Shown here: positions 33,407 through 42,147 of the stretch, piece by piece | Layout: each line of letters begins with the position of its first letter | How positions within the stretch are numbered: the stretch's first letter is position 1 | DNA from: Roseateles sp. | GTDB taxonomy: Bacteria > Pseudomonadota > Gammaproteobacteria > Burkholderiales > Burkholderiaceae_C | NCBI GenBank assembly: GCA_016790285.1 | Contig: JAEUPJ010000072.1 | Location: 1-64,000, forward strand | Direction: 5' to 3' | Length of the DNA: 64,000 bases | Notes under the pieces: model-generated | The model's input: the letters and a program-made list of their open reading frames with translations, nothing else | Databases searched by the model: none | What the model was told of the DNA's origin: nothing | Made by a program: the position numbers and the translations under genes

Positions 33407-34792
33407 TCACCACACCAGCGTGACCACGCTGCCGGCCGGCAGCGTGTAGCCCACGCGCTGACCCGGCGCCTGCACGGTGAAGCGGCGCGGCTGCGCGGCC
33501 GAGTTACTGACGACGACGACCGTGCTGCCGTCGGGGTTGGTGAAGGCGACATGGTCCAGGCCCGGCACCTCGCCGGCGGAGTCCACACGCCGCGCGCCCT
33601 GGTGCACGAAGCGGCTGGCGTGGCCGAAGGCGTAGTACTCCATGTTGCGCGTGACCTGGCCCGTGGCTGGGTCGATGGTGACGACACCACGGCAGTCCTT
33701 GCAGCCGCCCAGGTGGGGGCCGAACTTCGGGTCCAGCGCCAGGTTCCACATCAGCACGCCCCGCGCGCCATGCCGGGTGCTGCCGATGACGAGGTGTCGC
33801 ATCAGCCACGGCAGGGTCTCGGCCCATTGGGTCTTCCACTCGCCGCCGGAGCATTCGGTGAACCAGACGTCCAGCTCGGGGTAGTGCTGCGCCACCTGCG
33901 ACTGGGCCGACACGTCGCCCGCATAGCAGTGCCAGGCCACGCCCGACACGTACTTCCGCGCGGTGGCGTCGGACAGCATGGACAGCGGGCTCCAGGGCTC
34001 GTCCCAGTTGTGGTCCCACTCCAGGATCTGGGTGTTCAGGCCCTTGGCCTTGAGCAGTGGCCCGAGGTGCTGGCCGACGACGGCCGCGCGCGTGCGCGGC
34101 GGCATGCGCATGCCGGGGTAGTCGGGCGGCTCGAAGTGGGGCTCGTTCTGCAGCGTGAGCGCAAAGATGGGCACGCCCTCGGCGCCCATGGCCTCGACGT
34201 AGCGCACCATGTAGCGGGCAAACGCGCCGTAGAACTCGGGGCGCAGCTGGCCCTGCACGAGGCTGTCGGTGGTCTTCATCCAGCCCGGGGCGCTCCAGGG
34301 CGAGGCCATGACCTGCAGGCGCGGGTTCAACGCCAGGGCCTGCTTCACGGCCGGGATCACATCCGCGCGCTCGGCGTCCAGCGAGAAGTGGCGCAGCTCG
34401 GGGTCGGTCTGCCCGGGCGGCATGTCGTCGAGGCTGTAGTGGCGGCGGGAGAAGTCGGACGCACCGATGGTCAGCCGCGTCAGCTCGAAGCCCAGGCCGT
34501 TGCCCTCGCGCGTGAAGAGCTCCTTCATCAGCGCGTCGCGCTCGGCGGGCTTCATGCCGTGGCGGATGAGCCATGCCGAGGCCTCGGTGATGGCCGCGCC
34601 GAAGCCGGCAATGCGCTGGTACTGGCGCTTCGGGTCCACGCGGATGACGCCGTCGGCGCGCGGCGCCGGGGCGCTGACGGAGCTCGGGGCGAGCAGGTGC
34701 TGCTGGTCAGGCGTGGTGAGCCAGGCCCGCACAGGTGCTGCGTTGGCGAGGCCGGCGGCGGCGGCCACCAGGGTGAGAAGCAAGGTTTTCAT
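33407..34792 (-). CDS. Secreted GH30 family glycoside hydrolase
   Basis: A 461-residue exported hydrolase; signal peptide MKTLLLTLVAAAAGLANA. The (beta/alpha)8 barrel begins at IAGFGAAITEASAWLI. The acid/base is E217 (LTLQNEPHFE) and the nucleophile E313 (FTECSGGEW), as in GH30 (glucosylceramidase, beta-1,6-glucanase). A small beta-sandwich domain follows, ending in GSVVTLVW. The setting with GH1, GH3 and a TonB receptor favours beta-glucan over glucosylceramide. It is the last gene of the minus-strand sugar operon, 2 bases after the halogenase-like gene. Confidence 0.92.
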   Translation of the reverse strand: MKTLLLTLVAAAAGLANAAPVRAWLTTPDQQHLLAPSSVSAPAPRADGVIRVDPKRQYQRIAGFGAAITEASAWLIRHGMKPAERDALMKELFTREGNGLGFELTRLTIGASDFSRRHYSLDDMPPGQTDPELRHFSLDAERADVIPAVKQALALNPRLQVMASPWSAPGWMKTTDSLVQGQLRPEFYGAFARYMVRYVEAMGAEGVPIFALTLQNEPHFEPPDYPGMRMPPRTRAAVVGQHLGPLLKAKGLNTQILEWDHNWDEPWSPLSMLSDATARKYVSGVAWHCYAGDVSAQSQVAQHYPELDVWFTECSGGEWKTQWAETLPWLMRHLVIGSTRHGARGVLMWNLALDPKFGPHLGGCKDCRGVVTIDPATGQVTRNMEYYAFGHASRFVHQGARRVDSAGEVPGLDHVAFTNPDGSTVVVVSNSAAQPRRFTVQAPGQRVGYTLPAGSVVTLVW

Positions 34793-34794
34793 GG

Positions 34795-36287
34795 TCAGGC
34801 GGCGGGGGCCGCGCAGTGAGCGGAAATGAAGTCGGCGTGGCCGGGCATGACCGCGACGCAGCGGCGCACGACCTCGCGGGTGTCGTCGACGAAGGCCTGG
34901 GTCTGCGCCAGCGGCCGCAGGCCGGCCAGCGGGTGGTGGCTGCGCGGGCGCGGGCCCTGGCCCACCAGCACCTGCAGCCAGCTGGGCTCGGAGAACAGCT
35001 CCTGGCCGTGGCGGAACAGCCGGCCGTGGCTGGCAAACAGCTCGATGCGCGCGCGCAGCGACTCGGGCACAGCCATCGTGCGGCAGTGCTGCCAGAACGG
35101 CGTGTCGTCGCGCCGCGTGAGGGTGTAGTGCAGCACGATGAAGTCGCGCACCGCGTCCATCTCCTCGGCCGTCTGGCGGTTGTACTCGGCGATGTCGACG
35201 TCGGCGAAGCCTTCGGCGGGGAAACAGTCGATGAGCCGCAGCACGGCGCTCTGGATGAGGTGCAGGCTGGTGGACTCCAGCGGCTCCAGGAAGCCGCTCG
35301 ACAGGCCGATGGCCACGCAGTTGCCCACCCACGCGCGCTGGCGGCGGCCGGTGCGAAAGCGGATCAGGCGCGGCTCGGCCAACGCGGGCGCGTCGAGGTG
35401 GCGCAGCAGGGTCTCGCGGGCCTGGGCCTCGTCGGTGAAGGCGCTGGCGAACACATGGCCATTGCCCGTGCGGTGCTGCAGCGGGATGCGCCACTGCCAG
35501 CCGGCGTCGCGCGCCGTGGCACGCGTGAACGGCAGCAGCGGCCCGGCCGAGGCCGTGGGCACCGCCCAGGCGCGGTCGCAAGGCAGCCAGTGGCGCCAGT
35601 CCTCGAAAGGCACGCCCAGGGCCTGGCCGATGAGCAGCGCATGCAGGCCGGAGCAGTCGATGAAGAAATCGCCCTCGACCACCGCGCCGCCCTCCAGGTG
35701 CAGGCGCCGGATGCCGGCCCCGCCGGTCTCGACGCGGGCGATGCGGCCTTGCAGCCGCTGCACGCCGGCGGCTTCTGCCTTGCGGCGCAGCAGCGCGGCA
35801 TACCGGGCGGCATCGAAGTGGAAGGCGTAGGCGATGTCGGCCAGCGGCGAGCCGGCCATGTCGGGCCGCGGGCGCATGAAGCGGCCGGCCAGTGCGGCCT
35901 GGTTGGTGATGGAGAACTCGGCCAGCGTGCCCGGCGCACCGGCGCGCAGCCAGTGCTGGTGAAAGGGCAGCTCATCCAGCGCCCGGCCGACGTCGCCAAA
36001 GGCATGCATGTAGCGCTCGCCCGGTGCACCCCAGTCGACGAACTCGATGCCGAGCTTGAAGGTGCCGCCTGTCTCTCGCAGGAACTCGTCTTCGTCCAGG
36101 CCCAGCCGCGCATTGAAGCCGCGGATGGGCGGGATGGTGGCCTCGCCCACGCCGACGATGCCGATCTCGTCGGACTCCACCAGCGTGAGCTGCCACGGCC
36201 CGCGGCCCAGCCGCGCGGCGAGGGCCGCCGCGCACATCCAGCCGGCGCTGCCGCCGCCCACGATGACGATGCGGCGCAGCGCGTCCA

Positions 36288-36288
<1 letters not shown>
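34795..36288 (-). CDS. Tryptophan-halogenase-like FAD-dependent protein
   Basis: A 497-residue flavoprotein of the PrnA/RebH class. It carries the N-terminal GGGSAGW dinucleotide motif, the catalytic-lysine position K77 (GTFKLGIEFVDW; K79 in PrnA and RebH), the halogenase motif GWQWRIPL and the LEPLESTSLHL segment that holds the active-site Glu. By family these enzymes halogenate an indole, but relatives are widespread in TonB-receptor sugar loci with no known halogenated product, so the real substrate is open. It overlaps the ABC ATPase stop by one base and is followed at once by GH30. Confidence 0.88.
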
Positions 36289-37339
<1,051 letters not shown>

Positions 37340-37343
<4 letters not shown>

Positions 37344-38206
37344 TTCACCGCACCCGCTGCAATGCCGCGGACGAACCAGCGGCCGGAAATCAGATAGACC
37401 AACAAGGGCACCGCCGACGTCAGGATGGTGGCGGCCATGTTGAGGTTGTAGAGGCGCTCGCCCGTCGTCGTGTTGATGACGTTGTTGAGCTGCACCGTCA
37501 TGGGCTGGTTCTCGCGGCCGGCGAAGGTCAGGCCCAGGATGTAGTCGTTCCACACCCCGGTGATCTGCATGATGGCCGCGACGATCAGCATGGGCGTGGA
37601 CATCGGCAGCACCAGCTGCACGAAGATGCGCCAGAAGCCGCCGCCGTCCACCCGCGCCGCCTTGAAGAGCTCGGCCGGCAGGCCCGCGTAGTAGTTGCGG
37701 AACAGCAGCGTCATGATGGGCATGGCGAACACCAGGTGCACGACGACGATGCCGGGCAGACTGCTGTAGATGCCGAGCGCCGCCTCCAGCTTGACGAGCG
37801 GGTAGATCATCACCTGGATGGGGATGAAGGCGCCCAGCATCAGGATGCCGAACAGCCACTCGCCGCCGCGGGGCTTCCACCACGACAGGGCATAGCCGTT
37901 GATGGCGCCCAGCAGGATGGGCAGCACCACCGAGGGCACGGCAATCGCCACCGAGTTCCAGAACCCGCCGCGCACGCCCTCGCAGCTCACGCCCGTGCAG
38001 GCTTCGCTCCAGGCGGCGCGCCAGGCGTCCAAGCTCGGCGCCGAGGGCAGCGCGAAGATCTGCCCGAGGCGGATCTCCTCCATGCTCTTGAACGAGGTCG
38101 TGAGCATCACGTACAGGGGCAGCAGGAAGAAGGCCGCGGCGAACAGCAGGAAGGCGTAGATGCCGATGCGGGCCCAGACGGCCGTGACTTTGCGTTGCTT
38201 GGCCAT
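37340..38206 (-). CDS. Sugar ABC transporter permease, MalG type
   Basis: A 288-residue inner-membrane permease with six hydrophobic segments. The EAA loop is LFKAARVDGGGFWRIFVQLVLP. A ribosome site GAGGG lies 11-15 bases upstream of ATG 38206. It overlaps the ATPase gene by 4 bases. The long upstream open frame on this strand is noise and includes the translated repeat copy 3, which fills the gap to the preceding permease. Confidence 0.93.
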
Positions 38207-38239
38207 CTCAGTCGCCCTCGGCTGCTGCGCATGAGAAGG

Positions 38240-38320
38240 GAACACAGCCACAGAGGCACAGAGACGCAGAGGGACTGTCATCCCGCTGCCTCTGTGGCTC
38301 TGTGCCTCTGCGGCTTTGCT
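38240..38320. repeat. Palindromic CACAGAGG repeat, copy 3
   Basis: About 80 bases between the two permease genes. The left arm GAACACAGCCACAGAGGCAC matches copies 1 and 2 exactly over its first 20 bases. The right arm (CTCTGTGGCTCTGTGCCTCT then GCGGCTTTGCTT) is more diverged. It occupies most of the 125-base intercistronic gap. Confidence 0.9.
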
Positions 38321-38331
38321 TGAATTGCATG

Positions 38332-39222
38332 TCAATGCCCTCCCTGGGTCTTCTGGCGGCTGCGCGCGTAGGCGAGCGGCGCGACCAGGGCCAGCACCGT
38401 CACCAGCAGCATCACCGCACCGGCCGAGGCGAGCGCCAGGTTGGCGCGGCCGAAGAGGTGGTCCATGATGAACTTGGCCGGCACGTCGCTGGCCGTGCCC
38501 GGGCCGCCCTGGGTCATGGCCACGACGGTGTCGAACACCTTGACCACGCCCGTGGCCAGCAGCGTGAAGACGGTGGCCAGCGTCGGCGCCATCATCGGCA
38601 GAACGACCGACAGGTACACGCGCCAGGCGGGGATGCCGTCCAGGCGTGCGGCCTTCCAGATCTCCTCGTCGATGCCGCGCAGGCCCGCGAGCATCAGCGC
38701 CATCACGAGCCCCGCCCCCTGCCAGGTGCCGGCGATCACAACCGTGTAGATCACCATGTCCTGGTCGACGATCCAGTCGAACTGGAAGTTCGTCCAGCCC
38801 AGCTGCTGCATGGCGTTCTGCAGGCCGCTGTCGGGGTTGAGCACCCATTGCCACACCAGGCCCGTGGCGACGAAGGACATCGCGTAGGGGTAGAGGAAGG
38901 CCGTGCGCAGCACGCCCTCGCCGCGCACCTTCTGGTCGATGAAGACCGCCAGCAGGAAGCCGATCAACATGGCCGCGGCGATGTAGAGCACGCCGTAGAC
39001 CGCGAGGTTGTGGATGGCGTGCTGCCAGCGGTCGTTGTCCAGCAGCCGCTCGAACTGCTGCAGGCCGACGAAGTCGTCCTTGGGGAAGGTGCGCGAGCTG
39101 GACACCGACGTGCGCAGCGTCCAGAGCACCGTGCCCACGTAGCCGACGAGCACGATGAGGGCCAGGGGCAGCAGGGCGAACCAGGCTGCACCGCGCTTGA
39201 GGAATTTTCGAGGACTGGTCAT
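38332..39222 (-). CDS. Sugar ABC transporter permease, MalF type
   Basis: A 296-residue inner-membrane permease with six hydrophobic segments. The EAA loop is IWKAARLDGIPAWRVYLSVVLP. It has no long periplasmic insertion like E. coli MalF and is of ordinary CUT1 length. Start MTSPRKF at 39222 is preferred to upstream in-frame codons that run into repeat copy 4. Repeat copies flank it on both sides. Confidence 0.93.
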   Translation of the reverse strand: MTSPRKFLKRGAAWFALLPLALIVLVGYVGTVLWTLRTSVSSSRTFPKDDFVGLQQFERLLDNDRWQHAIHNLAVYGVLYIAAAMLIGFLLAVFIDQKVRGEGVLRTAFLYPYAMSFVATGLVWQWVLNPDSGLQNAMQQLGWTNFQFDWIVDQDMVIYTVVIAGTWQGAGLVMALMLAGLRGIDEEIWKAARLDGIPAWRVYLSVVLPMMAPTLATVFTLLATGVVKVFDTVVAMTQGGPGTASDVPAKFIMDHLFGRANLALASAGAVMLLVTVLALVAPLAYARSRQKTQGGH

Positions 39223-39252
39223 GGCGACACCGCGACGAATGCAAAGGCTGGC

Positions 39253-39336
39253 GAACAAAGCCACGGAGGCACAGAGACACAGAGAGATCTCTGCATGTTC
39301 ACTGCGCCTGTGTGCCTATGTGCCTCTGTGGCTGTG
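39253..39336. repeat. Palindromic CACAGAGG repeat, copy 4
   Basis: About 84 bases between the sugar-binding-protein gene (stop 39353) and the first permease (start 39222). The left arm is GAACAAAGCCACGGAGGCAC; the right arm ends GTGCCTCTGTGGCTGTG. This is the most degenerate of the four copies. Its place directly after a binding-protein gene is like that of the REP element between E. coli malE and malF. Confidence 0.88.
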
Positions 39337-39352
39337 GGCGCGACGAGTCGCA

Positions 39353-40594
39353 TCACTTCAGGGCAGACAAGACGTCCTTCTGGACCTTCTCGACCGGGAT
39401 GTTGCGGTTCCAGTAGCTGGTCAGCACATCCTGCAGCGCGCCGTTCTGGTCAGGCGTGATGTAGATCTCGCCGTTGCCCAGCTGCCGCGCCTTGTCCTTC
39501 ATGGCGGCCACGCCCATCTGCGCGCAGACGTCGAGCTTGCTCACGTCGACGTCGGTGCGGATCGGGATGGAGCCCTTCTTCTGGCTGAAGGCCACCTGTG
39601 TGGCGGGCTGGGTGATGACGCTGGCGAGCAGCTGCTGGGCCTTGACCTGGTCGGGCTTGGTGGTCTTGGGGAAGACCATCACGTCGCCCTGGATGATGTA
39701 GGGCGCGTTCGGCCCGAAGCCGTAGCTGCAGCCGTAGTCTTTCCCGGCCTCCTGCTTGGCCTGGGCGAACTCGCCCTTGGCCCAGTCGCCCATGATCTGC
39801 ACGCCGGCACGGCCGCTGATGAGCATGGCGGTGGCGTCGTTCCAGTTGCGGCCGGGCGAGCCCTTGTCGGTGTAGCTCTGCAGGCGCTTGAAGGCGAGCA
39901 GCACCTTCTTGAAGTCCTCGCCCATGATGGCCTTGGGGTCGCGGTCGCGGAAGACCTTCAGGTACAGGTCGCGGCCGCCGTAGTGGGCGAGCGTGGCGGT
40001 GAAGACGATGCCGTCCTGCCAGGGCTGGCCGCCGTGGGCCAGCGGCACGAGGCCCGCGGCCTTGAGCTTGTCCAGCGCCGCGAAGAGCTCGTCGAAGCTC
40101 TTGGGCTCTTCCGCGATGCCGGCCTTCTTGAAGGCGGCCTTGGAGAACCAGAACCAGCTCATGTTGTGGATGTTGACCGGCGCGGCGTAGTAGTGGCCAT
40201 TCACGCGGATGGCCTGCAGCACGGTCTCGGGCAGGAACTTGTCCCAGCCGTCGCGCTTGGCGACGTCGTCGACGTTGTTCAGCAGGCCCTGGTCGACGAT
40301 GTCGCGGAACTGCTGCGTGGTGTTGAACTGGGCGGCCGTCGGCGGGTTGCCGCCGGCGATGCGATTGATGGCGACCGAGCGCGCCTGCTCGCCCAGCGCG
40401 ATGGCGGTGTCCACCCACTGGCCGCCCTGGGCCTTGTAGGCCTCGGCCAGCGTCTTGGCCGCAGCGGACTCGCCGCCGGACGTCCACCAGTGGATGACCT
40501 CGGCCTTCAGCGGCGCGGCGGGCTGCGCGGCAGCCGGGAATGCAGTGGCGGCCAGGGCGGCAGCCACCACCAGGGCGTGGCGATGGAATTTCAT
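39353..40594 (-). CDS. Sugar ABC transporter periplasmic binding protein (family 1)
   Basis: A 413-residue exported binding protein; signal peptide ends near AFPAAAQ. The mature start AEVIHWWTSGGESAAAKTLAEAYKAQGG is characteristic of glucose/oligosaccharide binders of the CUT1 class. VQIMGDWAKGEF and KKGSIPIRTDV also fit. A clear GGAGACAAG ribosome site precedes ATG 40594. The gap of 136 bases after GH1 may hold an extra promoter. Substrate is inferred from context as a beta-gluco-oligosaccharide or glucose. Confidence 0.93.
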   Translation of the reverse strand: MKFHRHALVVAAALAATAFPAAAQPAAPLKAEVIHWWTSGGESAAAKTLAEAYKAQGGQWVDTAIALGEQARSVAINRIAGGNPPTAAQFNTTQQFRDIVDQGLLNNVDDVAKRDGWDKFLPETVLQAIRVNGHYYAAPVNIHNMSWFWFSKAAFKKAGIAEEPKSFDELFAALDKLKAAGLVPLAHGGQPWQDGIVFTATLAHYGGRDLYLKVFRDRDPKAIMGEDFKKVLLAFKRLQSYTDKGSPGRNWNDATAMLISGRAGVQIMGDWAKGEFAQAKQEAGKDYGCSYGFGPNAPYIIQGDVMVFPKTTKPDQVKAQQLLASVITQPATQVAFSQKKGSIPIRTDVDVSKLDVCAQMGVAAMKDKARQLGNGEIYITPDQNGALQDVLTSYWNRNIPVEKVQKDVLSALK

Positions 40595-40730
40595 CTTGTC
40601 TCCGGATCTTCTTGGGGTCGGCGGTGCCGCAGTGTCGCCCTTCGGCGCCTGGCGCGCCTGAGGGTGGACCCTGTAATTTTTCATTTAGAAACCAGCCGTA
40701 CCCCGCCGCATTGAGGGGTTGCGGCGTTAA

Positions 40731-42083
40731 TCATTCGTTCAGGAAGCGGCCGTACCAAAGGCCGCTGTCCTTCAGGATGCGGCGCTGGGTGGGATAGTCC
40801 ACGTAAGCCAGCCCGAAGCGGCGCAGGTAGCCCTCGGCCCACTCGAAGTTGTCCAGCAGGCTCCAGGCGAAGTAGCCCTTGACCGGCACGCCGGCGTCCA
40901 CGGCCTGCTTGAGCGCAGCCAGGTGGCGCTGCAGGTAGGACAGGCGCTGGGCGTCGTGCACGCGGCCCTCGGGCGTGAGCACGTCCTCGAAGGTGGAGCC
41001 GTTCTCGGTCAGCTGGATCACCGCGGGGGCGTAGTCGCGCTGCACGCGGGTGAGCAGGTCCACCAGGCCCTGGGGCGAGACCTCCCAGCCGAAGCCGGTG
41101 CGCTCCACGCCTTCGCGCTCCACGAGCCGGCTGCGCATGGGGCTGTGGCCGCCCGACGGGTCATCCGCCACCATCTCGGGGAAGTAGTAGTTCACGCCGA
41201 GGAAATCGGTCGGCGTCGCGATAGCGTCCAGGTCGCCGTCCAGGACCCGGGGGGCGGCGGCGCCGAGCAGCTCCAGCGTGTCCTGCGGGTAGCCCCGGCC
41301 GAAGAGCGGGTCCAGGAACCAGCGGTTGCGCAGGCCGTCGTGGCGCTGCACGGCGGCGAGGTCCGCGGGGCTGCCTGAGGCCGGCGTGATGGGGTGCAGG
41401 CTCAGCGTGATGCCGACCTGCGCGCCGGGGACGTTGCGGCGGATGACGGGAACCGCCTGGCCGTGCGAGACCAGGATGTGGTGGCAGGCGAGCATGGCAT
41501 CGGGCAGGCTCTTGCCGCCGGGGGCGTGCACGCCTTCCCAGTAGCTCATCATGGCCGAGCACCAGGGTTCGTTGTGCGTGATCCAGTGCTTGACGCGGTC
41601 GCCCAGGCGGCGGGTAACGACGTCGGTGTATTCGAGGAAGGCCGCGACCGTGGATCGCGCCGTCCAGCCGCCTTCGTCCTGCAGGGCCTGCGGCAGGTCC
41701 CAGTGGTAGAGGGTGCACCAGGGGTCCAGGCCGCGTTCGAGCATGGCGTCCACGAGCCGGTCGTAGAAGGCCAGGCCGGCGTCGTTCACCGCGCCGCGCC
41801 CGGCGGGCAAGATGCGCGGCCAGGCAATGGAGAAGCGGTAGGCGTTGACGCCCAGCGACTTCGCCATGTCCAGGTCCTGCGGGTAACGGTGGTAGTGATC
41901 GCAGGCCACCAGGCCGTTGGCGCCGTCACGGATGCGGCCGGGCTCGCTGCAGAAGCGGTCCCAGATGGATTCACCCTTGCCATCTTCCCGGCCGGCGCCT
42001 TCGATCTGGAAGGAGGAGGTCGAGACGCCCCAGCGGAAGTCGGCGGGGAAATCGGAGCGGGCGGGGACGGAATGGGCGGTCAT
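40731..42083 (-). CDS. GH1 beta-glucosidase
   Basis: A 450-residue cytoplasmic beta-glucosidase. The acid/base E172 is in THNEPWC, the nucleophile E360 in LTENGSTF. FRWGVSTSSFQIEGA near the N-terminus binds the glycone. No signal peptide is seen, so it acts on oligosaccharides brought in by the adjacent ABC importer. It is the second gene of the minus-strand sugar operon, 64 bases after the TonB-dependent receptor, with a strong hairpin in the gap. Confidence 0.95.
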   Translation of the reverse strand: MTAHSVPARSDFPADFRWGVSTSSFQIEGAGREDGKGESIWDRFCSEPGRIRDGANGLVACDHYHRYPQDLDMAKSLGVNAYRFSIAWPRILPAGRGAVNDAGLAFYDRLVDAMLERGLDPWCTLYHWDLPQALQDEGGWTARSTVAAFLEYTDVVTRRLGDRVKHWITHNEPWCSAMMSYWEGVHAPGGKSLPDAMLACHHILVSHGQAVPVIRRNVPGAQVGITLSLHPITPASGSPADLAAVQRHDGLRNRWFLDPLFGRGYPQDTLELLGAAAPRVLDGDLDAIATPTDFLGVNYYFPEMVADDPSGGHSPMRSRLVEREGVERTGFGWEVSPQGLVDLLTRVQRDYAPAVIQLTENGSTFEDVLTPEGRVHDAQRLSYLQRHLAALKQAVDAGVPVKGYFAWSLLDNFEWAEGYLRRFGLAYVDYPTQRRILKDSGLWYGRFLNE

Positions 42084-42098
42084 GGGTCGGATGTGAGG

Positions 42099-42128
42099 GC
42101 GCCGGCCGGGTGCGACCCGGACCGGCGC
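42099..42128 (-). promoter_or_regulatory. Intercistronic stem-loop between receptor and GH1 genes
   Basis: GCGCCGGCCGGGT-GCG-ACCCGG-A-CCGGCGC forms a 13-bp stem with one bulged base and a 3-nt loop. It is not followed by a T-run in the direction of transcription, so it is not a standard terminator. It lies 20 bases past the receptor stop and could protect the receptor message end or reduce read-through into GH1. Confidence 0.6.
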
Positions 42129-42147
42129 ATGGGCGCAAGGGAAAAGA

